Shown here: positions 41,851-51,297 of the stretch, one piece after another
Position numbering within the stretch: position 1 is the first letter of the stretch
How the letters are laid out: each line of letters starts with the position of its first letter
NCBI RefSeq assembly: GCF_005576615.1
Contig: NZ_CP040330.1
Span: 3,683,117 to 3,747,116 of the forward strand
DNA length: 64,000 bases
Direction: 5' to 3'
Source: Natrinema versiforme
GTDB lineage: Archaea; Halobacteriota; Halobacteria; Halobacteriales; Natrialbaceae
The notes under the pieces: model-generated
What the model saw: the letters and a program-made list of their open reading frames with translations, nothing else
Databases searched by the model: none
Told to the model about the DNA's origin: nothing
Position numbers and translations under genes: made by a program

Positions 41851-42687
41851 TCAGAGGTCGACGCGGTCGAACCGCAAGAGGCCGAGTCCGAGCGGCACGA
41901 GCGCCCAGAGAGCGAGGAGGACGAAGCCGAACCACGGCTCGGCGACGAGCGGAATGTTCTCGATGTTGGTAACCATTGTGAGCTGATTCTCGCCGAGAAC
42001 GGCCCCGATCGCGGAGCCGTAAGCGGTGTCCGGTGTCAGCGAGAGGTAGGCCAGATACCAGTCGGGGTACGACTGGACGAGGAATTCGCCTTCGATCACC
42101 CGGAGCAAGAGCTGCCCGATGACGCCCCAGAGGAACCAGAAGAAGATGATCAGGCCAAACGCACCGACCGCCGCCCGGGTCGTCGACCGCGTCATCGAGG
42201 AGAGACCGACGCCGATGCAGACGTAGACGAACCCGAACAGGACCGTCACGAGGGTAAACAGGACGTACGTACCCGGCGCGACCTCACCCACGAACGCGAA
42301 GAGGCCGAGTAGCCCAACGGCGAAGCCGATCAGAATCGACACGGCGACCACTGCCGTCCGCCCGAGTACCTTCCCGAGGACGACGTCGCGGCGGCGATGG
42401 GGAAGACCGAGCAGGAACTTCAGGCTCCCGCTCTCCCGTTCACCGGCGATCGCGCCGTAGCCGACCACAAGCGCGATGACGGGCACGAGAAAGCTCGCTG
42501 GCGTCTGCAACGCGAGGATCAGATCGACCGTCGAATCGCCGCCGCCCGCTCCGAACAGCGACGAGGCCCGCGACGCGAGGAACGAACCGCCGGCGGTAAA
42601 CAGGGCGAACACGACGGTCAGCGCGATCAGCACGCGGGATCGCATGGCGTCCTGAAAGTCTTTCTTCGCGACGACGATCGAACTCAT
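41851..42687 (-). CDS. ABC-2 type transporter permease
   Basis: 278-residue permease with six membrane helices (for example VLIALTVVFALFTAGGSFLA, FLVPVIALVVGYGAIAGERE and ILIGFAVGLLGLFAFVG). The segment GERESGSLKFLLGLPHRRRD is typical of the ABC-2 exporter family just after TM3. It pairs with the adjacent ATPase (42684-43622) by a four-base start/stop overlap. Such two-component exporters carry drugs, lipids, sodium or peptides; no substrate can be inferred. Last gene of the pair. Confidence 0.88.
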   Translation of the reverse strand: MSSIVVAKKDFQDAMRSRVLIALTVVFALFTAGGSFLASRASSLFGAGGGDSTVDLILALQTPASFLVPVIALVVGYGAIAGERESGSLKFLLGLPHRRRDVVLGKVLGRTAVVAVSILIGFAVGLLGLFAFVGEVAPGTYVLFTLVTVLFGFVYVCIGVGLSSMTRSTTRAAVGAFGLIIFFWFLWGVIGQLLLRVIEGEFLVQSYPDWYLAYLSLTPDTAYGSAIGAVLGENQLTMVTNIENIPLVAEPWFGFVLLALWALVPLGLGLLRFDRVDL

Positions 42688-43622
42688 CGGACCACCTCCG
42701 TCCCGTTGGCACCGTCGGACGTGTACGCCAGGAACAGGTCCTCGAGCGAGGACTCGTCGGTTGCGAAGTCCTCGACGGACACGCCGATGTCCTCGATCGC
42801 CCGCAACACGCGCGTCTTCGCGCTGTCCTCGCAGGCGACCACGAGGGTTCTCCCCTCCGGCGTTACCGACGAGACGCCCTCGATGGCCTCGATCGTCTCG
42901 AGGGCGGCCGACGAGTCGTCGGGGATTCGGTCGAGCGTCACCCGGAGTCGCGTCTGGTTCGGCATGGAGTCGCGGAGGCCCTCGACGGTGTCCTCCGCGA
43001 TCAGGTGCCCGTCTCGGAGGATGCCGACGCGGTTACAGACCGACTCGACCTGCCCGAGGACGTGCGAGGAGAAGAAGACGGTCGCGCCCCGTTCGTTCTC
43101 CTCGCGGATGATCTCGCGCATCTCGCGGGCCCCGTTCGGATCGAGTCCGGTGGAGGGCTCGTCCAGAATCAGCAGGTCGGGCTCGCCGACCAGCGCCGTC
43201 GCGAGCATGAGTCGCTGGGCCATCCCCTTCGAGTAGCCGCCGGCTTTCTTCTCGGCCGCGTCGGCGATACCGACCCGCGCTAAGAACTCGTCGGGGTCGT
43301 CGTCGGCCCGTTTCGATTCGATCGCGAACTCGACGTGCTGGCGGCCGGTCAGGCGATCGTAGAGTTCGGCACCCTCGGGGAGGATGCCGGTTCGGTTGCG
43401 GATCTCGAGGCTGTCCGCCTGCGCGTCGAGGTCGAACACCCGCACGTCTCCCTGTGTCGGCCGAATGAAATCGAGCACGAGGTTGATCGTCGTGGACTTC
43501 CCCGCACCGTTCGGGCCGAGGAAGCCGTAGATGTCTCCGTTTTCGACGGAGAGATCTAAACCGTCGAGCGCCGTTTCGCTCCCGTACCGTTTCGTCACAC
43601 CGGAGATATCGATTGCGGCCAT
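42684..43622 (-). CDS. ABC-2 type transporter ATP-binding protein
   Basis: 312-residue ATPase from the ATG at 43622. Walker A FLGPNGAGKSTTI, Q-loop ILPEGAELYD, signature SKGMAQRL, Walker B LLILDEPSTGLD and switch-His SSHVLGQVE are intact. The C-terminal ~90 residues (LRVTLDRIPDDSSAALETIE onward) are a DUF4162-like extension of ABC-2 exporters. It precedes the permease gene with an ATGA overlap. The start MAAIDISGVTKRYG is chosen because upstream sequence is AT-rich leader. Confidence 0.92.
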   Translation of the reverse strand: MAAIDISGVTKRYGSETALDGLDLSVENGDIYGFLGPNGAGKSTTINLVLDFIRPTQGDVRVFDLDAQADSLEIRNRTGILPEGAELYDRLTGRQHVEFAIESKRADDDPDEFLARVGIADAAEKKAGGYSKGMAQRLMLATALVGEPDLLILDEPSTGLDPNGAREMREIIREENERGATVFFSSHVLGQVESVCNRVGILRDGHLIAEDTVEGLRDSMPNQTRLRVTLDRIPDDSSAALETIEAIEGVSSVTPEGRTLVVACEDSAKTRVLRAIEDIGVSVEDFATDESSLEDLFLAYTSDGANGTEVVR

Positions 43623-43916
43623 AGTTTGATTTGAAACACTATTCAATTCCCTCACACAAATATCTTGTTGGGAAACTATCACTACTTGGTTCCGGACGAT
43701 CCACCGACGACTCGAGCGGGGTTCCGAACGAATCTATGGCTCGAGCGGGGTGAGACCATGTCGGAGGTGGCGCTCGTCCCGCTGCAGGCGGTCAGCGAGG
43801 AGACGATGCCGTACTACGACGCGGGAATAGCGGTCCCGCTACGCATCTCTATCGTCCGTCGAGAGCGGCGTTCCGTCGCGGGGAACCTTTTTTGAACCGT
43901 CCGTGGACGACCCAGC

Positions 43917-44678
43917 ATGGCACGGGAGACGGCGGTCCGCCTCTCGAACGTCCGCAAGACCTACCAGTTGGGCGAGCCCGTCCACGCGCTCGACGGCGTC
44001 TCCCTCGAGGTCCCGCAGGGCTCCTACACCGCCATCATGGGGCCCAGCGGCTCCGGAAAGTCGACGCTGATGAACCTGGTGGGCTGTCTGGACACGCCGA
44101 CGGCGGGCGAGGTCGTCGTGGGGGGTCGCGAAGTCGGGGCGCTCGGGGACCGCGAGCGAACCCGGCTCCGCGGAACGGCGGTCGGCTTCGTTTTCCAGAC
44201 GTTCAATCTCATGCCGCGGCTGAACGCCCTCGAGAACGTGGCGCTCCCGCAGTTGTTCCAGAGCGTCGACCGGACGGAGCGCCGGCAGCGGGCGCGGGAC
44301 CTGCTCGAGCGCGTCGGACTGGGTGATCGGGTTGATCACCTGCCGAACGAACTGTCGGGGGGCCAGCGCCAGCGGGTCGCGCTCGCGCGGGCACTGGTCA
44401 ACGATCCCGCGATCGTGCTGGCCGACGAGCCGTCGGGAAACCTCGATACCGACACCGAAGCGGACATTCTGGACCTCTTCGACGAGTTTCACGAGGGCGG
44501 GACGACGATGCTCGTCGTCACGCACGAGCGCCACGTCGCCGAGCGAGCCGACCGGATCGTCCACCTGCTCGACGGGCGACTCGAGCGGATCGAAGCCCTC
44601 GACGGAGCCGTCGACGGCGCGTCGACGACGGATCCGGCGACGGGTCGAGAGTCGGAGTCGGGCGGTGATGCCGAATGA
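43917..44678 (+). CDS. ABC transporter ATP-binding protein, MacB/LolD-type
   Basis: 253-residue ATPase with Walker A GPSGSGKSTLMN, Q-loop FVFQTFNLMPRL, signature LSGGQRQRVALARAL, Walker B VLADEPSGNLD and switch H in VVTHERH. The LMNLVGCLDTPTAG region and the SGNLDTDT box match the LolD/MacB branch, which couples to FtsX-like permeases. A short acidic C-terminus follows. Four-base overlap with the permease gene (44675). It is probably an exporter or lipoprotein/tripartite-like mechanotransmission system. Confidence 0.92.
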   Translation: MARETAVRLSNVRKTYQLGEPVHALDGVSLEVPQGSYTAIMGPSGSGKSTLMNLVGCLDTPTAGEVVVGGREVGALGDRERTRLRGTAVGFVFQTFNLMPRLNALENVALPQLFQSVDRTERRQRARDLLERVGLGDRVDHLPNELSGGQRQRVALARALVNDPAIVLADEPSGNLDTDTEADILDLFDEFHEGGTTMLVVTHERHVAERADRIVHLLDGRLERIEALDGAVDGASTTDPATGRESESGGDAE

Positions 44679-46003
44679 ACCCGCTCGAGAGCCTGCGCCT
44701 CTCGTGGCGATCCATTCGCGGCCACAAGCTCCGGTCGGCGCTGACGACGCTGGGGATCGTGATCGGCATCGCGGCGGTCATCGCCTTCGTCACGCTGGGG
44801 GCGAGCCTGCAGGCGGGACTCATCGGCGACATCAGTCCCGACGACCAGCGAAACGTCTACGGGTGGGCCGCCGACCCCGACACCGAGGGCGGCCCGCTGG
44901 CGGGCGCGCAACCCGTCTTCACGCAGGACGACCTCGAGGCGGTCGAGGACCTCGAGGACGTCGAGGCAGCCTACGGCTACGCGACGATTCAGACGCAGGC
45001 GATCTCGAACGGCGAGGAGCAGGTTGCACAGGGGAACGGACTGATCGCCTCGGGGCCGTCGTACATCCGCGAGGAACGGGTAACGGAGGGCAGACAGTTC
45101 GAGATGGGCGAACGCGAGGCGGTGATCAACCCCGCGGCGGCGAACCAGTTCGAGGAGAACGTCACCGTCGGCGACGAACTCGCGGTGACGATCCTCGGCG
45201 GCGAGCGGACGACCCTCGAGGTGGTCGGCATCACCGACACCAACGAGGGACTGAGCCCGTTCGAAGGGTTCGAGTCCTCGCCGCGGGTCTACGTGCCGAC
45301 CGATCCCTACTACGCCGAACAGGCGTCCGGGCTGGGGATCGGCGGCGGAGAGGGCGGAGACGGCGGAGACGGCGGTGGCGATGGCGGCGCTGGTGGTGGT
45401 GAGAGTACCGACGAGAGCGGCGACGACGCCCGCTTCCTCGCGATCATCGTCGAAGCCGAATCGACCGACCAGTCCGACATCGACGCCGCCCGGGAGAGCG
45501 CGACCGCCTACCTCGAGAGCGACGACTCCGACGCGAGCGAGTTGCTGGGCGACGACCTCGCGGTCACCTTCCAGACGAGTACGGAACTACTCCAACAGCT
45601 GCAGGACATCCTGGATCTCCTGCGGAACTTCATCGTCGGCATCGCGGCCATCTCCCTGCTGGTCGGCTCGATCGGCATCGCGAACATCATGCTCGTCAGC
45701 GTCACCGAGCGGACCCGCGAGATCGGCATCATGAAAGCCGTCGGCGCGCAGAACCGCGACGTGCTCGGCCTGTTCCTGACCGAGGCGGTGATCCTCGGCG
45801 TCATCGGTGCGATTTTGGGGACCGGACTGGGACTCCTCGCCGGCTATCTCGGCGCGCAGTATATCGAAATTCCGCTCGTCTACCCCCTCGAGTACGTCGC
45901 GCTCGCGATCGCCGTCGGCGTCCTCGTCGGGATCCTCGCGGGGCTGTATCCCGCGTGGCGGGCGGCGCGGACGGACCCGATCGACGCGCTCAGATACGAG
46001 TGA
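44675..46003 (+). CDS. MacB/FtsX-type ABC permease with periplasmic-core domain
   Basis: 442-residue permease. TM1 follows LESLRLSWRSIRGHKLRSAL; the extracytoplasmic MacB_PCD domain is about residues 45-310, then LRNFIVGIAAISLLVGSIGI begins the three C-terminal helices of FtsX, with VTERTREIGIMKAVGAQNRD (conserved cytosolic loop). The extracytoplasmic domain carries a Gly/Glu/Asp-rich low-complexity insertion at 45340-45425 (starting GIGGGEGGDGGDGGGDGG). It is joined to the ATPase by a start/stop overlap. It likely moves a substrate, or transmits energy to envelope proteins. Confidence 0.92.
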   Translation: MNPLESLRLSWRSIRGHKLRSALTTLGIVIGIAAVIAFVTLGASLQAGLIGDISPDDQRNVYGWAADPDTEGGPLAGAQPVFTQDDLEAVEDLEDVEAAYGYATIQTQAISNGEEQVAQGNGLIASGPSYIREERVTEGRQFEMGEREAVINPAAANQFEENVTVGDELAVTILGGERTTLEVVGITDTNEGLSPFEGFESSPRVYVPTDPYYAEQASGLGIGGGEGGDGGDGGGDGGAGGGESTDESGDDARFLAIIVEAESTDQSDIDAARESATAYLESDDSDASELLGDDLAVTFQTSTELLQQLQDILDLLRNFIVGIAAISLLVGSIGIANIMLVSVTERTREIGIMKAVGAQNRDVLGLFLTEAVILGVIGAILGTGLGLLAGYLGAQYIEIPLVYPLEYVALAIAVGVLVGILAGLYPAWRAARTDPIDALRYE

Positions 46004-46039
46004 CTCGAGCGCCGACGCCACCGACGTGGACCGCCCCGC

Positions 46040-46618
46040 CTATGACTCCCGATCGGGTTCGCGACCGCGCTCTCGGTCCCGGTCGCGGTCCGGATAACGG
46101 TCGCCCTCGAGACCGCCCGACGTGGTTCGATCCCGATCCCGACCCCGACCCTGATCCCGCTCGCGACCGCTGACACCCGTCGTCTCGGTCGGACGTGACG
46201 GCCGCCTCGATTCCGTATCGAGCCGGATCGTCTCCCGCGTGCGCCGTCGCTGGTCGGGATACTCGCGTGCGAGGTACGCGCCGAGATAGCCGCCCAAGAG
46301 CGCCGGGCCGACGGTATAGAAGAGGAGGAACAGCATGCCGCCGACGAGCAGGACCCAGAGGAACGCGACGCCCTCGAACGGCACACCGAAGCCGAGTCCC
46401 AACCCGAGGAACCCGAACACGAGCACCGCGCCACCCGCGATCGGAAGGAACGTGATCGCTCCGGCCAGCGTTCCGGCGATCGCCCCCGCTCGGCCGTCCG
46501 GCCCCTCGAGGAAGCCGGCGATCGCCCCGGCGAGCACGGTCGAGAAGGGGATGAACGAGAGGACGACGCCGACAACGGCTCCGATGATCGCGTTGATGAG
46601 CGTTCGACTGCTGGCCAT
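46040..46618 (-). CDS. DUF5518-like membrane protein
   Basis: 192 residues from ATG 46618. N-terminal part: INAIIGAVVGVVLSFIPFST, helix 2 near DGRAGAIAGTLAGAITFLPI, then GGAVLVFGFLGLGLGFGVPF and the fourth FLWVLLVGGMLFLLFYTVGP, that is four helices with many glycines, the pattern of haloarchaeal DUF5518 proteins. The C-terminal 65 residues are an Arg/Asp-repeat tail (RDRD-type), disordered. The function is unknown. Convergent with the permease gene. Confidence 0.75.
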   Translation of the reverse strand: MASSRTLINAIIGAVVGVVLSFIPFSTVLAGAIAGFLEGPDGRAGAIAGTLAGAITFLPIAGGAVLVFGFLGLGLGFGVPFEGVAFLWVLLVGGMLFLLFYTVGPALLGGYLGAYLAREYPDQRRRTRETIRLDTESRRPSRPTETTGVSGRERDQGRGRDRDRTTSGGLEGDRYPDRDRDRERGREPDRES

Positions 46619-46703
46619 ACTGAACGAACGGTGGGGAGCGTGAAAATAGAGGGGGATTACGGGATCGCTATCCGACATCGAGAACCCAACGTCGTGTCGC
46701 CGA

Positions 46704-46916
46704 CTACGGGTTCCGTCGGAGTGCCCCGGCGAGATCGAACCGGAACGACAGGACGGTACAGATCAGCAGAACGACGATCGCACCGAGATAGGCCTCCAAC
46801 CCGAGGGTCTCGAGCATCCAGTCGGGGTCGAGAAAGCCGGATGCGATCACGACCATACAGAGAACTGCGATCCCCGTAACGAGGAGGGCGACCGGGAACG
46901 AGGTCTGGCGGCGCAT
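46704..46916 (-). CDS. Small two-helix membrane protein, unknown
   Basis: 70 residues: a charged start RRQTSFP, helix VALLVTGIAVLCMVVIASGF, a linker containing LDPDWMLETLGLEA, helix LGAIVVLLICTVLSF and a charged end. A CCATTAATTTAATGG inverted repeat with TTAAATTAAT at 46950-46941 lies 25 bases before the start, a strong TATA element. No recognised family; likely a small haloarchaeal membrane protein. Confidence 0.65.
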   Translation of the reverse strand: MRRQTSFPVALLVTGIAVLCMVVIASGFLDPDWMLETLGLEAYLGAIVVLLICTVLSFRFDLAGALRRNP

Positions 46917-46938
46917 ACGTGGACGTTCTCTTCTGAGG

Positions 46939-46953
46939 CCATTAATTTAATGG
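46939..46953 (-). promoter_or_regulatory. TATA element inside inverted repeat of the 70-aa gene
   Basis: CCATTA-ATT-TAATGG inverted repeat overlapping the TATA position, 23-37 bases before the ATG at 46916. It may be a promoter plus operator. Confidence 0.5.
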
Positions 46954-47024
46954 ACATAAGTGAGTCCATATTCATATCTCGGCCGGTCGCACGGAGCCGA
47001 GACGGGAATCGGAGCGTTCGACGG

Positions 47025-48149
47025 TCAGTCGTCGGCGACCGACGAACTCGACTCCTCGAAGGTCGTCTCCGTGTCGGCGGTCTCGTTCGGGGGGTCCTCG
47101 AGGTCGGACTCGATGATCTCGCCGAACGTGGCGTCGCTGTTGACCTCGTCGGCGAGCAGGTCGACGGCCTCGACGAAGACCGCGACGAGCAGCGGCCCGA
47201 CGACGATTCCGATCGGACCGAGCGTGAAGAGGCCGCCGGTAAAGCCGACGAAGTAGAGGCTGCCGGGGAGGCCGGCGGAGCGGCGGGAGAGCCGCGGCCG
47301 GACGGCGATATCGGGGAGCCACGCGACGAGTCCGAGCCCCAAGACGCCGATCAGGGTCGCCGCGACGATGTCGCCGGCGGCGACGTGATAGACGGCGATC
47401 GGGGCGATGAGCATGCTCGGACCGATGATCGGGACGAACTGCAACACCGCGGCGACGATCGAGAGGGTCAGGGCCCCCTCGTAGCCGAGCACCCAGAACA
47501 GCGGGTAGGCGATGAGAAGCGTCGCGATCGAGGTCGCGACCTGCAGGACGTAGATCGCGTACAGCGTCTCGCGGGCCCGCGTCGTGAGCGCGTAGACGAC
47601 ATCCCGGTAGTCGTGGGGGATCGGCGCGACGGCGGCCCGGCCCGCCTCTTTGCCCTTGAGCAGAAGGCCGAAGAGGAGGACGACGAACAGCGCGAACTTG
47701 ATCGCGAGCACCGGCAGTGCCAGCGCGAACGTGGTTGCAGCGTCCCTGAGATAGCCGACCGCCAGCGCCTGTACCTCGCCGGCCTCGATCGAGTACGTCG
47801 CCTCGAGAACGGTGATCGACAGCTCCCGCGGGAGCCCCTCGACGGCGTCGAGCACCTGCTCGGTGCGGAAGTAAAGGGTCACGACGATCGGCGAGAAGAC
47901 CGCGATCGCGGCCACGAAGCCGACGACGGTCGCCGCGAGCGCGCCCAGCCACTCAGAGAGGCCCCGCCTGACGAGCCAGCGCTGGACGGGCATGAGGACG
48001 TAGGCGACCGTGAGCGCGAACAGGATCGTCCCGAGGACCTCGAGCAGGATACCGGCCGTAATGGCGCCGAGGAGGACGACGATTCCCGCGAGGATGTACC
48101 GGCGGCGTCCGTTCGCGCTCGAGTTTGTCCCGGTCGTCGGTCCAGTCAC
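47025..48149 (-). CDS. AI-2E family transporter
   Basis: 374-residue membrane protein of the AI-2E (UPF0118) family with 7-8 helices. Family landmarks: GTILFALTVAYVLMPVQRWL in the first part, YVLQVATSIATLLIAYPLFW, FVPIIGPSMLIAPIAVYHVA and GIVVGPLLVAVFVEAVDLLA near the C-terminus, then an acidic tail. The start is taken as GTG at 48149, 25 bases after a CTTTATT box (coding strand), since the frame upstream runs antisense through the thiB gene without family similarity. Transported substrate is unknown (AI-2 is one possibility in bacteria; some act as Na+/H+ exchangers). Confidence 0.85.
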   Translation of the reverse strand: MTGPTTGTNSSANGRRRYILAGIVVLLGAITAGILLEVLGTILFALTVAYVLMPVQRWLVRRGLSEWLGALAATVVGFVAAIAVFSPIVVTLYFRTEQVLDAVEGLPRELSITVLEATYSIEAGEVQALAVGYLRDAATTFALALPVLAIKFALFVVLLFGLLLKGKEAGRAAVAPIPHDYRDVVYALTTRARETLYAIYVLQVATSIATLLIAYPLFWVLGYEGALTLSIVAAVLQFVPIIGPSMLIAPIAVYHVAAGDIVAATLIGVLGLGLVAWLPDIAVRPRLSRRSAGLPGSLYFVGFTGGLFTLGPIGIVVGPLLVAVFVEAVDLLADEVNSDATFGEIIESDLEDPPNETADTETTFEESSSSVADD

Positions 48150-48257
48150 AGCAGTGAATCTTACCCGGAGAATAAAGTCTTTCGGCTCGAGCGACGGCGA
48201 CCGAACGGAACGGCGTCGATCAGGGGCCTTAAGACCACCCGGTACAACCACCGCGTA

Positions 48258-49379
48258 ATGAAACGACGAACGTTCGTCGGCGCGGTCGGCGGAAGCGCGG
48301 TCGCCGGCGTCGCCGGCTGTCTGACTCGCGATGGGGACGGTTCGGAGAACGAGGGCGGAAACGGCGATCCAGAACCGGAGAACCCGGACCTCGAGGGGGA
48401 GCTTCGGATCGCGACGTACGACTCGATGGTCAACGGGGAGAATCCGGCCGGTCCGTGGCTGAAGGAGGCCTTCGAGGAGGCCTACCCCGACGCCGAACTG
48501 ACCTGGACGCTCCCGGAGAACGGCATCAACGACTACATCGATCGCGAACGGCAGAACGCCGATCTCGACGCCGACGTCTATCTCGGGGCCAACATCGACG
48601 ACCTCGTCCGGATCGACGACACGCTCGACGACGGCGGCCTCCTCCGAGAACTCAACATCGACCGGATCGACAACGCCGAGCGCATCCGGGACGGACTCGA
48701 TATGGGCGATCCACACGGCCGTGTGCTCGCCTACGACACGGGCTACATCTGTCTGGTCTACGACGAGAACGTGGTCGACGAACCCGAGACGCTCGAGGCG
48801 CTGACCGAACCGGCCTACGAAGACGCGCTGCTCGCCCAGAACGCACAGCGTTCGGATCCGGGCCAAGCGTTCCTGCTGTGGACGATCGACGCCGCCGGCG
48901 AGGACGGCTATCTCGACTACTGGCGCGACCTCGAGGACAACGGCGTTCGTATCCTCGAAGACTGGCGAGAATCGTACAACGCGTCCTACATGAACGGAGA
49001 GCGGCCGATGGTCGTCTCCTACTCGACCGATCAAGTGTTCGCCAACGAGTACGGCTACGACATGAGCCGTCATCAGATCGCGTTCCCAAACGATCAGGGG
49101 TACGCCAACCCCGAGGGGATGGGGATCTTCGAACGGGCGAGCGAACTCGATCTCGCCTACGAATTCCTCGACTTCGCCCTCTCGAACGACGCCCAGGCCG
49201 TCATCGCCCAGCGCAACGTCCAGTTCCCGGCGGTCGAGTCGGCATACGTCGACCTCGACGAGGAGTTCGACCAGTACGCCCACGTTCCGCCGGAGGCGGT
49301 GACGGTCGGCTACGACGACCTTCGGGGGAACCTCGACGGCTGGACGGAGGACTGGGCCCGCGAGTTCGCCGGCCGATAG
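48258..49379 (+). CDS. thiB: Thiamine ABC transporter substrate-binding lipoprotein
   Basis: 373-residue Tat lipoprotein. Signal KRRTFVGAVGGSAVAGVAGC ends with lipobox Cys21. The receptor domain starts LEGELRIATYDSMVNGENPA and contains YIDRERQNADLDADVYLGAN, NMGDPHGRVL-type binding region, VYDENVVDEPETLEALTEPA and the C-terminal AFPNDQGYANPEGMGIFERA. This pattern matches haloarchaeal annotated thiamine-binding TbpA/ThiB. The downstream fused permease and ATPase support an ATP-driven thiamine importer; substrate is inferred. The long frame upstream overlaps the antisense AI-2E gene and is not coding. ATG 48258 follows CTTAAG ~30 bases upstream. Confidence 0.82.
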   Translation: MKRRTFVGAVGGSAVAGVAGCLTRDGDGSENEGGNGDPEPENPDLEGELRIATYDSMVNGENPAGPWLKEAFEEAYPDAELTWTLPENGINDYIDRERQNADLDADVYLGANIDDLVRIDDTLDDGGLLRELNIDRIDNAERIRDGLDMGDPHGRVLAYDTGYICLVYDENVVDEPETLEALTEPAYEDALLAQNAQRSDPGQAFLLWTIDAAGEDGYLDYWRDLEDNGVRILEDWRESYNASYMNGERPMVVSYSTDQVFANEYGYDMSRHQIAFPNDQGYANPEGMGIFERASELDLAYEFLDFALSNDAQAVIAQRNVQFPAVESAYVDLDEEFDQYAHVPPEAVTVGYDDLRGNLDGWTEDWAREFAGR

Positions 49380-49383
49380 GCCC

Positions 49384-51297
49384 GTGCTCCGATCGGATCG
49401 GTCCGGCCGGTTCGCCCGGCTTCGACGAGGGTCCGCCGCCGCTCGCGGCTGGCTCGAGCGCCACGCCCTTTCCCTGACGGCGCTCGCGACGGCCGCCGTC
49501 CTCGCCGTCATGCTCTATCTCCCGATCGGCGTCGTCTTCGTCAACGCCGTGGTCGACGACGGCGGGGCGACGCTCGCGTTCTTTCGCGAGGTCCTCACTG
49601 ATCCGTTCTACGTCGGGGCGCTCGCGGACGTCTTCGCGGAGCCGCTTGCGGTCCGGCACCACCTCGAGTCGATCACCGGCTGGCTCGCGGCCGTCTCGGT
49701 GTCGATTTCGCTCGAGTACCCGCTTCCCGGCGTCCCGCTCCCGGTTCCAGTGCCAGGCCTCGAGACGCCGGGGGTGCGGACGGGGCTGTTCGGCTTCACC
49801 GCCTATCAGGCCGCGCTGTCGACGGTCGCGAGCGTCGCGCTCGGCCTGCCGGCGGCGTACGTGCTCGCGAACTACGAGTTCCGGGGGCGGCGAACGCTGC
49901 GCTCGCTGACGATCCTGCCGTTCGTGCTGCCGGGGATCATGGTCGCGGTCGGCTTCTACGCGATGTTCGGTCGCACGGGAACGCTCAATGGACTGCTCGG
50001 CGTCGCCGGACTCGGGCCGTACCCCTTCATCGAGTGGAATCCGCTCGCGATCGTCATCGTCGCCCACGCGTTCTACAACGCGCCGTTGGTGGCGCGAGTC
50101 ACCGTCGCCGCGTGGGAGTCCGTCGACGCTCGGACCGTCGAAACCGCCCGCAGCCTCGGGGCGAGTCCGCGCCGCGCGTTCCGGGACGTGGTCGTCCCGC
50201 AGCTCCTGCCGGCGGTCCTGACCGGCGCGCTGTTGACGTTCATTTTCACCTTCATGACCTTCCCTATCGTGCTCGCGCTGGGCGGGCTACAGCTCGCGAC
50301 CGTCGAGGTCTGGATCTACGATCGGGTCCGCCGGCTGGCCTACGCCGAGGCCGCGACGCTCGCGGTCCTCGAGACGATCCTCTCGCTTGCCCTGACCTAC
50401 GCCTACCTCCGGTACGAATCCGCCCGGTCCGGGCTGGCTCGCGGAGCCAGCAACCCCGACAGAGAGCCGCTGTTTCCGGATTTCTGGACTGTGCTCTCGC
50501 CGCGACGGCTGGCGATCGTCGGCTACGGGCTCGTCGCCCTCGTCGTCTTCGTCGGCCCGATGGCGAGTCTCGTCATCGGAAGCGTCACCGGCGGGAACGG
50601 GTTCACGCTGGATCACTACGCGTTCCTGCTCGAGCGCCAACTCGAGGGGGCCGACTACCAGACGCTGCCGTGGGTCGCGATCCGGAACTCGCTCGTCTTC
50701 GGGGTTGCGACGCTGGCCGTGGCCGTGCCGATGGGCGTGGTCGTCTCGGTCGTGACGGTGCGTGCCGGCCGCGGCGGCGCGATCGTCGACACGCTGGCGA
50801 TGGTGCCGCTCGCGGTCAGCGGGGTCGTCTTCGGGATCGGACTCCTGCAGGGGCTCGTCTTCGGGATTCCGCTGCCCGGCGGCTGGCGGTTTCAGGTGAC
50901 GGGCGCGGTCGCCATCGTCTTCGCCCACGCCGTCGCAGCCTACCCCTTCGTCACCCGGAACGTCTCGCCGCTCCTGTCGACCCTCGACCCGGCGATGGTC
51001 GAGTCCGCACGCGCGCTCGGAGCCTCTCGGTACCGTGCACTCCGTGACGTGGAACTGCCGCTCGTGGCTAGCGGCATCGTCGCCGGCGCGGCCTTCGCCT
51101 TCGCCATCTCGATCGGCGAGTTCTCTTCGACGGTGATTTTGGCGGGCGGCAGCCAGTCCTACACCATGCCCGTCGCCGTCGAGCGCTACCTCGATCACCG
51201 CTCCGGCCCCGCCATCGCCATGGGGACGGTGCTGTTGGCCGTCACGGCCGCGAGTTTCGTCGTCGTTGACCGCGTCGGCGGGAGGTTCGAACGATGA
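49384..51297 (+). CDS. thiP: Thiamine ABC transporter permease (fused two-domain)
   Basis: 637-residue permease with two binding-protein-dependent transport domains, about 12 helices. The two EAA loops are visible: VETARSLGASPRRAFRDVVV in the first half and MVESARALGASRYRALRDVE in the second. The N-terminal charged segment contains one more helix (LTALATAAVLAVMLYLPIGV). It is the ThiP/fused-FbpB arrangement. GTG start at 49384, four bases after thiB stop. The stop overlaps the thiQ start by four bases. Confidence 0.88.
   Translation: MLRSDRSGRFARLRRGSAAARGWLERHALSLTALATAAVLAVMLYLPIGVVFVNAVVDDGGATLAFFREVLTDPFYVGALADVFAEPLAVRHHLESITGWLAAVSVSISLEYPLPGVPLPVPVPGLETPGVRTGLFGFTAYQAALSTVASVALGLPAAYVLANYEFRGRRTLRSLTILPFVLPGIMVAVGFYAMFGRTGTLNGLLGVAGLGPYPFIEWNPLAIVIVAHAFYNAPLVARVTVAAWESVDARTVETARSLGASPRRAFRDVVVPQLLPAVLTGALLTFIFTFMTFPIVLALGGLQLATVEVWIYDRVRRLAYAEAATLAVLETILSLALTYAYLRYESARSGLARGASNPDREPLFPDFWTVLSPRRLAIVGYGLVALVVFVGPMASLVIGSVTGGNGFTLDHYAFLLERQLEGADYQTLPWVAIRNSLVFGVATLAVAVPMGVVVSVVTVRAGRGGAIVDTLAMVPLAVSGVVFGIGLLQGLVFGIPLPGGWRFQVTGAVAIVFAHAVAAYPFVTRNVSPLLSTLDPAMVESARALGASRYRALRDVELPLVASGIVAGAAFAFAISIGEFSSTVILAGGSQSYTMPVAVERYLDHRSGPAIAMGTVLLAVTAASFVVVDRVGGRFER

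Noticed and set aside
43886..43892. T6 run upstream of the MacB-type ATPase as terminator
   Set aside because: It lies close to a gene start on the same strand and has no upstream hairpin.
43665..43895. 76-codon plus-strand frame between ABC operons
   Set aside because: No promoter support, no domain, and ordinary intergenic composition.
48150..48257. TPP riboswitch before thiB
   Set aside because: The gap is only 108 bp and lacks recognisable TPP core elements; a TATA-like box fits a leaderless start instead.
46950..49379. 809-codon plus-strand frame
   Set aside because: Only the portion from 48258 is the thiamine-type receptor with a Tat lipobox; the preceding part is antisense to the AI-2E gene.
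47025..49511. 828-codon minus-strand frame running through the thiB region
   Set aside because: Only the part from 48149 downward matches AI-2E transporters. The upstream part is antisense to thiB, lacks family similarity and is simply an open frame due to high GC.
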